A DNA stretch of 34,136 bases from an uncultured Pelagibacteraceae bacterium. GTDB taxonomy: Bacteria; Pseudomonadota; Alphaproteobacteria; Pelagibacterales; Pelagibacteraceae. Below the pieces are notes generated by a model that worked only from the letters and a program-made list of their open reading frames with translations, did not search any database and was not told where the DNA came from. The position numbers and the translations under genes were made by a program. Below, in pieces: positions 8,904-17,410 of the stretch (within the stretch, counting starts at the first letter, position 1; every line of letters starts with the position of its first letter). The stretch spans positions 1 through 34,136 of the forward strand of contig CACJYE010000007.1 in NCBI GenBank assembly GCA_902597555.1, written 5' to 3'.

Positions 8904-9245
8904 TTATGCAATAGGTAAACCATTCTCAGATTTTTGAGATGGATGGACCAAAATTACTTTGCCCTCCTTGTCTATTGAGCCAAGAATAAGTGCTTGAGAA
9001 ACTACACCAGCTATATTTTTTTCTGGAAAATTACAAACACCTATTACTTGTTTTCCTTTAAGATTTTCTTCATTATAATAATGAGTAATTTGGGCAGAAG
9101 ATTGTCTAATTCCAATTTCTTTTCCAAAATCTACTTCTACAACTAAAGAAGGTTTTCTAGCCTTTTCATTTTTTTTTACAGAAATTACTGTGCCAACTCT
9201 AATGTCAACTTTATCAAAAATATCGTAGGTAATTTGTTCTTTCAT
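8904..9245 (-). CDS. csaA: tRNA-binding-domain protein, CsaA-like
   Basis: This small 113-residue protein is an EMAP/tRNA-binding OB-fold domain. VDIRVGTVISV (residues 13-23), SLVVEVDFG, IRQSSAQITHYY and VIGVCNFPEKNIAGVVSQAL follow the CsaA/YgjH pattern in order. CsaA from Bacillus is described as a secretion-related chaperone, and other members bind tRNA. The cellular job in this group is not settled. It is the first gene of the minus-strand array. Its ATG lies only 18 bases from the ATG of the divergent argE-like gene, so its promoter must be very compact or lie within argE. No Shine-Dalgarno sequence is visible. Confidence 0.88.
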   Translation of the reverse strand: MKEQITYDIFDKVDIRVGTVISVKKNEKARKPSLVVEVDFGKEIGIRQSSAQITHYYNEENLKGKQVIGVCNFPEKNIAGVVSQALILGSIDKEGKVILVHPSQKSENGLPIA

Positions 9246-9263
9246 ATAATTAATATATAATGG
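9245..9263. promoter_or_regulatory. Minimal divergent promoter region between csaA and argE
   Basis: Only 18 bases separate the two divergent start codons. On the plus strand there are two TATAAT hexamers, at 9245-9250 and 9256-9261. On the minus strand the same stretch reads as TTATATATTAATTATATG, also rich in -10-like hexamers. No -35 consensus or Shine-Dalgarno site fits here, so transcripts would be leaderless or nearly so. AT-rich chance matches are possible. Confidence 0.35.
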
Positions 9264-10463
9264 ATGAAAATTATGAGTACAGAAAATAATTCAGAGCTTT
9301 TATTCAAAAATTCAATAAAAATATTAACTGATCTAATTGGTTTCAAAACTATTTCAGGAGAAGATAATAATTCTCTAATTGATTATTGTGATAATATTTT
9401 AAAAGATCTTGGTGCTAGCTCTTTTAGAACATTTGATGAAGATAAAAAGAGAGTAAATCTATTTGCTACAATTAAGGCAAAAAATACAAGTAATAAAAAA
9501 CCAATAATCTTATCAGGACATACTGATGTTGTTCCTGTATCAAAAGGCTGGGCAACTGATCCCTTCCAAGCAACAATAAAAGACAATAAACTTTTTGGAA
9601 GAGGTTCGTGTGATATGAAAGGTTTCATTGCGTGTACTTTAGCTTTTGCTCCAATTTTTTCAAAGTCAAACCTAGATAGAGATATACATTTCTCATTTAC
9701 TTTTGATGAAGAAACTGCATGTCAAGGAGCGCCTATTCTTATTAAAGAATTAAAAAAAAGAGATATCAAAGATGGAATTTGTATTGTCGGTGAACCAACT
9801 AATATGAAAATTATCGATGCTCACAAAGGATGTTATGAATACACCACTTATTTTAAAGGTTTAGCTGGACATAGTTCAGCACCTCATAAAGGTGTGAGTG
9901 CGGTTGAATATGCTTCAAGATATGTAAATAAATTAATTGAGTTGAGAGAAAAACTTAAAGAAAGATCACCTAAAGATTCTATATTTGATCCTCCTCATTC
10001 TACTTTATCAATTGGGGGTATATTTGGTGGAATAGCCCATAATGTAATTGCAGATAAATGTCATGTTAATTGGGAGACAAGACCAGTAGTAAAAGAGGAT
10101 GCAGTTTTTCTAAACAATGAGCTAGACAAATATGCAAATGAAGTTTTATTACCAGAAATGAAAAAAGTTTTTCCTAATTCCTCAATTGAAAAAGAAATAA
10201 TTGGAGAGATAGTTGGCTTTGATAGAGATGAAAAATCAGATGCATGTGAATTAATATCTAGTTTAACTGGAGACAATTCACGCCAAGTAGTTTCATTTGG
10301 AACTGAAGCAGGTTTGTTTCAAGAAATAGGTATTAGTACAGTTGTCTGTGGTCCTGGCTCAATTGAACAAGCTCATAAAATTGATGAATTTATTATTTTA
10401 GATGAAATAAAAAAATGTTTGAAACTTCTTGATGGTATAAAAGATAAGTCTACTGTAAATTAA
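9264..10463 (+). CDS. argE: M20 family deacetylase, acetylornithine deacetylase-like
   Basis: This 399-residue zinc amidohydrolase is of the M20/ArgE type. ArgE hydrolyses N2-acetylornithine to ornithine and acetate in arginine synthesis. Metal and catalytic residues are visible: ILSGHTDVVP (His86, Asp88), GRGSCDMKGF (Asp117), FTFDEETACQG (Glu149/Glu150), IVGEPTN (Glu177), and a late histidine in GSIEQAHKIDEF. The dimerization domain starts around KGLAGHSSAPHKGVSAVEYA. Starts at 9264 or 9273 are both possible in frame; the three-residue difference does not affect the call. The tail overlaps the convergent aldehyde dehydrogenase gene by 4 bases. ArgE-like enzymes can act on other N-acyl amino acids, so a catabolic role remains open. 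Next to it lie ureohydrolase and aldehyde dehydrogenase genes. Confidence 0.87.
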   Translation: MKIMSTENNSELLFKNSIKILTDLIGFKTISGEDNNSLIDYCDNILKDLGASSFRTFDEDKKRVNLFATIKAKNTSNKKPIILSGHTDVVPVSKGWATDPFQATIKDNKLFGRGSCDMKGFIACTLAFAPIFSKSNLDRDIHFSFTFDEETACQGAPILIKELKKRDIKDGICIVGEPTNMKIIDAHKGCYEYTTYFKGLAGHSSAPHKGVSAVEYASRYVNKLIELREKLKERSPKDSIFDPPHSTLSIGGIFGGIAHNVIADKCHVNWETRPVVKEDAVFLNNELDKYANEVLLPEMKKVFPNSSIEKEIIGEIVGFDRDEKSDACELISSLTGDNSRQVVSFGTEAGLFQEIGISTVVCGPGSIEQAHKIDEFIILDEIKKCLKLLDGIKDKSTVN

Positions 10464-11893
10464 CTCCAGCCACCTACAGCTTTAACCTCTAAGAATTCTT
10501 CTAAACCGAACTCCCCTGCTTCTCGACCTATTCCAGAATGTTTAAAACCTCCAAATGGTGCATCAACTGCAATACCAGCTCCATTTACATCAACCATTCC
10601 AGATCTTAATTTTCTGGCAACTCGTTTAACTTTATCATGATCCTTTGATTGAATATAATTTGTTAATCCATAACTAGTATCATTTGCAATCTTAATTGCA
10701 TCCTCCTCTGACTCAAATGGTATAACAGATAGAACTGGACCAAAAATTTCTGTTCTCGCAACTTCCATATTGTTATTAACGTCAGCAAATACTGTTGGTT
10801 TTACAAAATAACCTTTATCTAGGCCATCTGGTTTTCCTGTTCCTCCAGCAACTAATTTTGCACCTTCATCAATACCTTTTTGAATTAATGCTTGTATTTT
10901 TTTGAATTGATTTTCTGAAATGACAGGACCAATATGCTCTCCTTCTTTTTTTGGATCACCTACCTCAAAATTTTCTGTATATTTTTTTAATCTCTCAATA
11001 GCTTCGTTATACATAGATTTTTCAACGAGCATTCTTGTGGGCGCATTACAAGATTGTCCTGAATTTCTAAAACATCTAAAAGCACCTCTTTCTATAGCTT
11101 CCGGATCAGCGTCTTTAAAAATTATATTAGCCCCTTTGCCACCAAGCTCTAAACTTACCCTTTTAAAATCTTTTGCAGCATTTTGCGAAATTAGAGCTCC
11201 AGCCCTAGTCGATCCAGTGAAAGAAATCATATTTATATCTGGATGACTTGTTAAAGCATCACCAGTAGTTGCTCCATCACCATTAACTAGATTAAATACA
11301 CCTTTTGGAAACTTTACTTCATCCACAATTTCAGCAAGTATCATAGACGACAAGGGTGCAAGTTCAGATGGTTTTAATACCATTGTACATCCTGCTGCCA
11401 TGGCAGGCATTACTTTCAAACAAACTTGATTCATTGGCCAATTCCAAGGTGTAATTAATGCACAAACACCTTTTGGTTCATAAATTAGTCTTTGATTTGG
11501 AGCATGCTCACCTAATGGCTTTTCAAATTCAAAATTTTTTAAATATCTTATGAATGATTTAATATGACTTGCTCCTGTACCTGCTTGCAATTTAGATGCA
11601 AAATCTTTTGGAGCGCCCATTTCAAGAGTTATGGCTTTTGCAATATCCGCCCATCTTTTTTTGTAATTTTCGTAAAGTTTTTCTAATAATTCAATTCTAT
11701 CTTCCTTAGATGAGAAGGCCCATGATTCATATGCATTTTTTGCTGCTTTTACAGCAATATCAATATCAACTTTGTTACCTAAAGTAATTACAGCACAATT
11801 TTCTTCTGTAGCAGGATCTACTACAGTGATTTCTTCAGCACTGTTTGGTTTTATCCATTCACCATTTATATAAAAATTTTTTTTGTCTAACAT
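10460..11893 (-). CDS. NAD(P)-dependent aldehyde dehydrogenase (paralog 1)
   Basis: This full-length ALDH (477 residues) oxidises an aldehyde to the carboxylate with NAD(P)+. It shows CALITPWNWPMNQ (144-156), the cofactor loop SFTGSTRAGALI, the general base Glu249 in SLELGGKGAN and the nucleophile Cys282 in RNSGQSCNAPT. The ending EIFGPVLSVIPF and GVDVNGAG-like blocks are complete. The upstream gene (20 bases away, same strand) is an agmatinase-type ureohydrolase. A substrate from agmatine, putrescine or guanidinobutyrate breakdown (such as an aminoaldehyde) is therefore a reasonable inference. AAAGGA lies about 12 bases before the ATG, a long spacing. It is closely similar to the second ALDH at 24929-26359, starting from nearly the same N-terminus. 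Confidence 0.95.
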   Translation of the reverse strand: MLDKKNFYINGEWIKPNSAEEITVVDPATEENCAVITLGNKVDIDIAVKAAKNAYESWAFSSKEDRIELLEKLYENYKKRWADIAKAITLEMGAPKDFASKLQAGTGASHIKSFIRYLKNFEFEKPLGEHAPNQRLIYEPKGVCALITPWNWPMNQVCLKVMPAMAAGCTMVLKPSELAPLSSMILAEIVDEVKFPKGVFNLVNGDGATTGDALTSHPDINMISFTGSTRAGALISQNAAKDFKRVSLELGGKGANIIFKDADPEAIERGAFRCFRNSGQSCNAPTRMLVEKSMYNEAIERLKKYTENFEVGDPKKEGEHIGPVISENQFKKIQALIQKGIDEGAKLVAGGTGKPDGLDKGYFVKPTVFADVNNNMEVARTEIFGPVLSVIPFESEEDAIKIANDTSYGLTNYIQSKDHDKVKRVARKLRSGMVDVNGAGIAVDAPFGGFKHSGIGREAGEFGLEEFLEVKAVGGWS

Positions 11894-11913
11894 GATAAGA
11901 CGTTATCCTTTAT

Positions 11914-12873
11914 CTATGATTTTGCAAATAAATTAGTAAGCTCATAAACGATAGTTGCTGCTGCTAAGGAAGTTACCTCAGCATGATCATATGCTGGCGA
12001 AACTTCGACTACGTCAGCAGAGACTAAATTTAATCCTGACAAGCCTCTAAGAACATTAACCATTTCTCTTGTTGTCATTCCTGCAATTTCTGGAGTACCA
12101 GTTCCTGGAGCAAAGGCTGGATCCAAAACATCAATATCAATAGATAGATAAAGTGGATTGTCTCCTACTCTTTTTCTAATCCTTTCAGCAATTTTATCTG
12201 TTCCTTCAGTTTGGAATTCATCGCAGTGAATTATTTTGAAACCAAAACTTTCATCATTTTTAATATCATCTCTGCTATAAAGTGGTCCTCTAATTCCAAC
12301 ATGCATAGAGACATCATCTAAAAATAATCCTTCTTCTCTAGCTCTTCTGAATGGAGTTCCATGAGTATAGGGTGCCCCAAAATATGTATCCCAAGTATCT
12401 AGGTGAGCATCAAAGTGAACCAAAGATACTGGTCCATTATTCTTTTTATTAATTGCTCTTAAAAGGGGTACAGCAATAGTATGATCTCCTCCCAGACTAA
12501 TTATACCTCCAACTTTATTTAATAAATCAGTTGCTCCTACTTCTATTTGTTTAATTGCTTCATCAATACTAAATGGATTGCAAGCAATGTCTCCAGCATC
12601 AGCAACTTGCTGAATTTTAAAAGGTTCTACATCATAACTTGGATGATAATTCGTTCGTAAATGTCTTGAAGCTTGCCTAATGCTTTGAGGACCAAATCTT
12701 GCTCCAGGTCGATAACTTGTTCCTGCATCAAAAGGAATTCCGACGATTGCAACGTCACAACTTTCTACATCTCTTAATTCAGGAAGTCTTGCAAAAGTGC
12801 TTGGTCCAGCAAATCTTGGAACTTTAGTTCCACTAACTGGTTGAATTGGATTTTTGTTTCTTTCTTTTTTCAT
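11914..12873 (-). CDS. speB: Agmatinase-type ureohydrolase
   Basis: This 319-residue protein belongs to the arginase/agmatinase family, which hydrolyses a guanidino group to urea plus an amine using a dinuclear Mn centre. The ligands are visible: His131 (SLGGDHTIAVP), Asp155, His157 and Asp159 (VHFDAHLDTWD), and Asp246 and Asp248 (SIDIDVLDPAFAPGTGTPE). The N-terminal VPRFAGPSTFARLPEL and SYRPGARFGPQSIR blocks match bacterial agmatinases. Related enzymes act on guanidinobutyrate, guanidinopropionate or guanidine, so agmatine is the default call rather than a proven substrate. It is paired with the ALDH downstream, giving an amine or amino-acid catabolic unit. It starts opposite a divergent plus-strand gene with a 53-base shared intergenic region containing a perfect palindrome. 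Confidence 0.88.
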   Translation of the reverse strand: MKKERNKNPIQPVSGTKVPRFAGPSTFARLPELRDVESCDVAIVGIPFDAGTSYRPGARFGPQSIRQASRHLRTNYHPSYDVEPFKIQQVADAGDIACNPFSIDEAIKQIEVGATDLLNKVGGIISLGGDHTIAVPLLRAINKKNNGPVSLVHFDAHLDTWDTYFGAPYTHGTPFRRAREEGLFLDDVSMHVGIRGPLYSRDDIKNDESFGFKIIHCDEFQTEGTDKIAERIRKRVGDNPLYLSIDIDVLDPAFAPGTGTPEIAGMTTREMVNVLRGLSGLNLVSADVVEVSPAYDHAEVTSLAAATIVYELTNLFAKS

Positions 12874-12887
12874 TTTTAAATAATCTA

Positions 12888-12901
12888 AGATAATATTATC
12901 T
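12888..12901. repeat. 14-base perfect palindrome in divergent intergenic region
   Basis: AGATAATATTATCT is identical to its reverse complement and lies midway between the divergent speB and zincin-like genes. It contains two G/C pairs, which makes it less trivial than a pure AT run. It is a candidate operator for a dimeric regulator, or a chance result of AT-rich sequence. Confidence 0.4.
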
Positions 12902-12914
12902 CATCTAATTCGTC

Positions 12915-12920
12915 TATAAT
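12915..12920 (+). promoter_or_regulatory. -10 box (TATAAT) placing the start site at the ATG
   Basis: A perfect TATAAT ends 6 bases before the ATG at 12927. Transcription would start at or next to the A of the start codon, giving a leaderless message. No Shine-Dalgarno sequence is present, which fits. No good -35 box is visible 16-18 bases upstream. Confidence 0.4.
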
Positions 12921-12926
12921 AATTTA

Positions 12927-13655
12927 ATGAAAATTTTATTTTTATTTATTCTTATTTTTCATATATCGCATGTAAATGCTGATGAAATATATAATCTGAT
13001 AAAAATTCCAAATTTAGAAATTTATAAACTAAAAAATGATAATAATATTCGTTATTTGAGCGCTAAAGATAATTTTAAAATTGGTGTAAATAAGAACATT
13101 TCTTGCGATAAGGTTAATATAAATAATTTAAATTCAAAATTTCCTTTAATTGAAAAAAATCTTAATCGATATAATTCTAATTTTCTTAAAAAGATAAAAT
13201 TAAAATATATTGTATTTTGTGAAAATTTATTCATCTCTGAAATTAATACTGGGGGGATACCAAACCATAAAAATAGAACCTTAATCTTAGATATTAATTT
13301 TAATAAAAAATATTTTGAAAGAATGATACACCATGAAATTTTTCATATGATACAAAACACTCATATTGAATATTTCGATGAGGATAAATTTTCTTCTTTT
13401 AATCCAACATCATTTAATTATGCTGAATGTTCAACTTGTTCTGATAGATTAAATTTAGATCTATATGAAAAAACTGATGGTTTTTTAACAGAATATTCTA
13501 AATCTATCCCATCTGAAGATATGGCAGAAATTTTTTCATTTTTAATGACTGATAAAGAAATAATTGAAGATAAAATTAATATTGACAAAATCTTAAATAA
13601 TAAAGTGAATTTTATAAAATTAATCTTAGCTAAAATAGATAAAAATATTTTATGA
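12927..13655 (+). CDS. Secreted zincin-like putative metallopeptidase
   Basis: This 242-residue protein has an N-terminal signal peptide (hydrophobic residues 3-13, likely cleavage after Ala18). The centre carries HHEIFHM, so His136, Glu137 and His140 form an HExxH zinc site. About 60 residues downstream is SEDMAEIFSF (197-206). Glu201 there would be the third ligand, in the EDxAE arrangement seen in zincin families of the lethal-factor-like type. A tyrosine at 190 precedes it, also typical. I do not recognise a named family. Cys168 and Cys171 lie between the two motifs. The stop overlaps the start of the membrane cyclophilin gene (ATGA), so the two are translated together and probably work in the same envelope compartment. 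Protease activity is an inference from motifs only. Confidence 0.65.
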   Translation: MKILFLFILIFHISHVNADEIYNLIKIPNLEIYKLKNDNNIRYLSAKDNFKIGVNKNISCDKVNINNLNSKFPLIEKNLNRYNSNFLKKIKLKYIVFCENLFISEINTGGIPNHKNRTLILDINFNKKYFERMIHHEIFHMIQNTHIEYFDEDKFSSFNPTSFNYAECSTCSDRLNLDLYEKTDGFLTEYSKSIPSEDMAEIFSFLMTDKEIIEDKINIDKILNNKVNFIKLILAKIDKNIL

Positions 13656-14302
13656 TTAAAACTATTAAAGCCTCAAAATCAGAAAAAATTTTATTTATAT
13701 TTTTAATTTGTCTTTCAATTTTTGCTTTTACATCTTTTTTTTTATTAAAAAATAAATGTCTTTTTGTAGAAAAAAATAATTTAAATAAACTTAATTTTAA
13801 TGATCCAGATAATATTGCAGTAATGAATGTTGAGTGTGGAAATGTAATAATTGAACTTTATCCAGATATTTCTCCTAAAGCGGTTGAAAGATTTAAAATT
13901 TTAATTGAACAAAAAATGTATGATGGTTCTGCTTTTTATAAAGTTTCAGAAAATACTTTTGTGCAAGCTGGAGATATTGAGTATGGAAATATAAATAATT
14001 TAGATTATTCTAAAATTGGTAGCGGAAAGTCTGGACTGGGATTGTTAAAATCAGAACTGAGCAATGATTTTAAATTTACAGAGGGAAGTGTTGGTTTTGC
14101 TAGAACAGCAGAATTTAATACAGAAGATAGTGAATTCTTTATTACATTAAAAGAAATTCCAATTTATCAAGGTGAATATACTCCAATTGGTAAAGTAGTT
14201 TATGGTTTAGATATATTAACTAAAATTAAAACAGGAAATAAGGTATTTTATGTTTTAAGACCTGATTATATTAAAACCTTTAGAATGTTTAATTCTAATT
14301 AA
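13652..14302 (+). CDS. Membrane-anchored cyclophilin-type peptidyl-prolyl isomerase
   Basis: This 216-residue protein has one N-terminal membrane helix (about residues 12-32) and then a cyclophilin domain (about 52-212) facing the periplasm. Recognisable blocks are GNVIIELYPDISPKAVERF, DGSAFYKV (family: DGTxFHRV), FVQAGD (Gln105) and EDSEFFITL (family: NGSQFFIT), ending with TPIGKVVYGLDIL. The catalytic arginine of cyclophilins is replaced by Lys97. The usual Gln before FF is Glu161, so isomerase activity may be weak. It overlaps the zincin-like gene by 4 bases, suggesting coupled synthesis. Its 3' end overlaps the convergent dehydrogenase/hydratase gene by 8 bases. Family is confident; activity is uncertain. 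Confidence 0.85.
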   Translation: MIKTIKASKSEKILFIFLICLSIFAFTSFFLLKNKCLFVEKNNLNKLNFNDPDNIAVMNVECGNVIIELYPDISPKAVERFKILIEQKMYDGSAFYKVSENTFVQAGDIEYGNINNLDYSKIGSGKSGLGLLKSELSNDFKFTEGSVGFARTAEFNTEDSEFFITLKEIPIYQGEYTPIGKVVYGLDILTKIKTGNKVFYVLRPDYIKTFRMFNSN

Positions 14303-16517
14303 CTAGAGGTTTACCTGTCGATAATGTATGTTTAATTCTCTCTTGAGTTTGTTTTGTTTCTATCAATCTCATAAAAGAGTCTAGTTCTAACTTATACAAA
14401 TCATCCTCTGACAATATTTTTTCAATAGTGGTGTCTCCACCACTTAAGACGTTTGCAAGCTCAGTTCCAACATGCATACCATGATCTAAAATTACCTTTT
14501 CGTTGTATAATTTCTCTAAAACCTTAATCATTTTATCTTTCAACGGCTTTCCAGAAAGCTTGAATTTACACTCCTCTGGAGGAACAAAATCAGTATTTTG
14601 ATTAATTAAATTTTTTGCTTCCTCAAAAAGGCTATTTCTGTTCATTATTTTTTTATCTTCTGGTCTTAAATACTTTAATGGCTCAGCCTCGATTGGAGAT
14701 GTGGCTGTTTTAGCATAACCAATAATATCAAAAACTTTTAGTGGTGCATAATCTGGATCTGATTTTGCTTCCTCTGTTTGTGACCATCTCCACAACATTT
14801 CTTTACATCCCCCACCTGCAGGAACTAATCCGACAATAGTTTCAACTAATCCAATAACTAAATTTGTGTGTGAGGCAACAAAATTACTTTGAACTAAAAC
14901 CTCAAAGCCTCCTCCAAGTGTAAGTCCAGAAGGTGCTGACACAACTGGGTACTTAGAGTATTTTAAAGTTTTACAAGTATCTTGAAAATATTTAATAAAT
15001 TTTTCAATTGATTTAAAATCATCTTTGTCGGCGAAATTCATAGTATAACTTAAATTCACACCTGCTGAAAATTGCATGCTTTCATTAATTATTATTAAAG
15101 GTTTGTCAGTTGCATTTTTCAGTGCATCCATTGAGTCATAATCTAATGCACAGGCTTTTGTTGTAAACTCAACAATATTTAAATCTTTAAATCGATGAAT
15201 TTCAGCAGAATTATTTTTATCTACTTTAATTGCTGATGGTCTTATTTTTCCTAAAGTTTGAATATCTGTATAAATTTGTCTTTCTCCATAAAAGTTTTCA
15301 TCTTTTGTTTTTGATAAATTTTCTAAAAATTTATTATTTTCAAAATTATCAATTCTTTCAAAAAAATTCTTTACCCCTATAGATCTCAACATTTCAAAAG
15401 GACCCATTGCCCAATTAAAACCTAGTCTCATAGCCTCATCAATATCATTAAACTTATCAGTAATTCCTGGAACAAGTGAAGATGCATATTTAATTATTTT
15501 TGAAATTACTACCCAAGCATACTCACCAAACTTATCTTTTCGATTAATTAAATTATTAATGTCAACAGTCTCAATTCCTAAATCTATTTTTTTTGTTGTC
15601 GAATACTCTCCTGTTTCTAAATTAATTGCTTCTAAAATTTTTTGATATCCACTTTTATTCATTCTATAAAAGCCGCCTTTTCCTTTACGACCTGTGTAGC
15701 CTGTCTCAATTAATTTTTTTACTAATGGAATTTCTTTTGCAACAATTTGAAATTCATCTTTATCTGAAAGTTCCTTTATAAAACTTTTTAATACATCAGC
15801 CATCAAATCAATTCCAATTAGATCATACAATCCGAATACTCCCGTTTTAGGTATACCCATCGGTCTACCAAAAACTGCATCTGCTTCTTCTATTGAAAGT
15901 TTCATTTTGAATGCTTCCGTCATAGCAACCTGCATAGCGTAAACACCAATTCTATTACCTAAAAACCCAGGAGTATCATTACAAATTATAGCTCCTTTAC
16001 CAAGCTCAACTTCACAAAATTTTTTTAAAGAATTAATTTTATTTAAGTCATTATTTTCGTTTTTAACAATTTCTAACAACCCCATGTATCTGACAGGATT
16101 AAAAAAGTGAGTGATACAAAAATCTTTTTTTTCTTCGTCATTTAATTTTTCTGATAGAACTTTAATTGGAATTGATGATGTATTTGATGAAACTATTGCA
16201 CCTTTTTTTCTGTTTTTAAATATCTTCTCATAAATATTATGTTTAATATCAATTCTTTCTACTACTGCCTCTACCACCCAGTCTGCATCTTTTACTACGT
16301 CAAAATTTTCTTCAATATTTCCAATGTTAATATTGTTAATTTTACTTTTATCTATCAGCAAAGGAGGTCTAGATTTATGAATTCTTTCTCTAGCTTTTTC
16401 GCTGATTTCAGTAGTTAAATCTAAAAGAGTTACGGGAACACCTGCGTTACATAAGTGAGCCGCTATCCCACTTCCCATTGTACCAGATCCAATGACTACA
16501 ACTTTTTTTATTTTCAT
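14295..16517 (-). CDS. Bifunctional 3-hydroxyacyl-CoA dehydrogenase / enoyl-CoA hydratase (dehydrogenase domain first)
   Basis: This 740-residue fusion for beta-oxidation of acyl-CoA substrates opens with an NAD-binding 3-hydroxyacyl-CoA dehydrogenase domain: VVIGSGTMGSGIA (7-19), SSNTSSIPI (110-118), THFFNPVRYMGLLEIV with catalytic His137, and DTPGFLGNRIG. The dehydrogenase C-domain repeats follow to about residue 400. The enoyl-CoA hydratase domain runs from about 445 to the end: FSAGVNL (oxyanion region), TLGGGFEVLVQS with Glu539, and IGLVETIVGLVPAGGG with Glu559. The domain order is the reverse of E. coli FadB, so I do not use that symbol; this order is known in archaea and other proteobacteria. 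It lies 36 bases downstream of the ABC transporter operon on the same strand. It may be cotranscribed, although its substrate need not be related. Confidence 0.92.
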   Translation of the reverse strand: MKIKKVVVIGSGTMGSGIAAHLCNAGVPVTLLDLTTEISEKARERIHKSRPPLLIDKSKINNINIGNIEENFDVVKDADWVVEAVVERIDIKHNIYEKIFKNRKKGAIVSSNTSSIPIKVLSEKLNDEEKKDFCITHFFNPVRYMGLLEIVKNENNDLNKINSLKKFCEVELGKGAIICNDTPGFLGNRIGVYAMQVAMTEAFKMKLSIEEADAVFGRPMGIPKTGVFGLYDLIGIDLMADVLKSFIKELSDKDEFQIVAKEIPLVKKLIETGYTGRKGKGGFYRMNKSGYQKILEAINLETGEYSTTKKIDLGIETVDINNLINRKDKFGEYAWVVISKIIKYASSLVPGITDKFNDIDEAMRLGFNWAMGPFEMLRSIGVKNFFERIDNFENNKFLENLSKTKDENFYGERQIYTDIQTLGKIRPSAIKVDKNNSAEIHRFKDLNIVEFTTKACALDYDSMDALKNATDKPLIIINESMQFSAGVNLSYTMNFADKDDFKSIEKFIKYFQDTCKTLKYSKYPVVSAPSGLTLGGGFEVLVQSNFVASHTNLVIGLVETIVGLVPAGGGCKEMLWRWSQTEEAKSDPDYAPLKVFDIIGYAKTATSPIEAEPLKYLRPEDKKIMNRNSLFEEAKNLINQNTDFVPPEECKFKLSGKPLKDKMIKVLEKLYNEKVILDHGMHVGTELANVLSGGDTTIEKILSEDDLYKLELDSFMRLIETKQTQERIKHTLSTGKPLVN

Positions 16518-16553
16518 AGCAACTTCTATATATGAATAATTTATTCTGGTAAA

Positions 16554-17408
16554 TTATCTATTTATTCCTCTTAATCTTTCAGATCTTCTTCTTAATAACT
16601 CTGCACTAATTAATATCAAGGTAGATAAAAGAATTAAACAAGTAGCAACTGCAAGAATTGTGGGGCTTAGTTGTTCTCTCAAACCAGTCCACATCTGTAT
16701 TGGGATAGTTGTATTTTCTAAACCTGCTAAGAATAGTACAACTACAACTTCATCAAAGGATGTTACAAATGCAAACAGTCCTCCAGATATTACTCCAGGT
16801 AATATTAAAGGTAATGTTATCTTCATAAATGTATTAACTGGGTTACTGCCTAAGCTTGCAGCAGCTCTCGTAACACTATGATCAAAACCAGAAAGTGTAG
16901 CTGTTACTGTTATAACTACAAATGGTGTTCCAAGTATTATATGAGCTAATACTATTCCTGTATGAGTTGCTGCCAAACCAGCTTTTGCCATAAAAAAGAA
17001 AATTGCAACACCTGAAATAATTAAAGGAACAATCATGGGTGATATTAAAGTTGCCATTATTAATCCTTTATAAGGCATGTGTCTGCTACTTAATCCTAAA
17101 GCAGCAAGTGTTCCTAAAATAATTGATCCAATAGTTGCAAATATTGCTATTATAAAACTATTTTTTGCAGCTAAACCCCAGGGATTTTTTGTTCCATAAA
17201 TCATATCTTTGTACCATCTTAGAGAAAATGCATCTGGATCAAGATTTTTCATTCCTTCAGAAAAAACTAAAAATTCTTCTGCATTAAACGACAAAGGGAA
17301 AATCACAAATAGAGGTGCAATCAAAAAGAAAAAAACAAAGGTACAAATTGAAAGATAAATATAATGCCAGATTCTATATCTAGTTTCTGTGTAACTTGGT
17401 AATGCCAT
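16554..17408 (-). CDS. potC: ABC transporter permease, PotC-like
   Basis: This 284-residue inner-membrane protein has about six transmembrane helices (the first at about 15-40). It has the EAA coupling loop AAASLGSNPVNTFMKITLP (182-200) that contacts the ATPase. Length and helix pattern match the PotC/YdcV branch of binding-protein-dependent permeases for polyamines and related cations. It follows the PotB-like permease by 2 bases and is the last transporter gene of the operon. The symbol reflects family membership. The neighbouring DoeA- and EutA-like genes make another substrate possible. Confidence 0.88.
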   Translation of the reverse strand: MALPSYTETRYRIWHYIYLSICTFVFFFLIAPLFVIFPLSFNAEEFLVFSEGMKNLDPDAFSLRWYKDMIYGTKNPWGLAAKNSFIIAIFATIGSIILGTLAALGLSSRHMPYKGLIMATLISPMIVPLIISGVAIFFFMAKAGLAATHTGIVLAHIILGTPFVVITVTATLSGFDHSVTRAAASLGSNPVNTFMKITLPLILPGVISGGLFAFVTSFDEVVVVLFLAGLENTTIPIQMWTGLREQLSPTILAVATCLILLSTLILISAELLRRRSERLRGINR

Positions 17409-17410
17409 AA

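Noticed and set aside
9264..10463. The ArgE-like deacetylase as the missing DoeB of an ectoine pathway
   Set aside because: DoeB belongs to the aspartoacylase-like group, whereas this is an M20 enzyme. It is also about 11 kb from the doeA-like gene with no shared operon.
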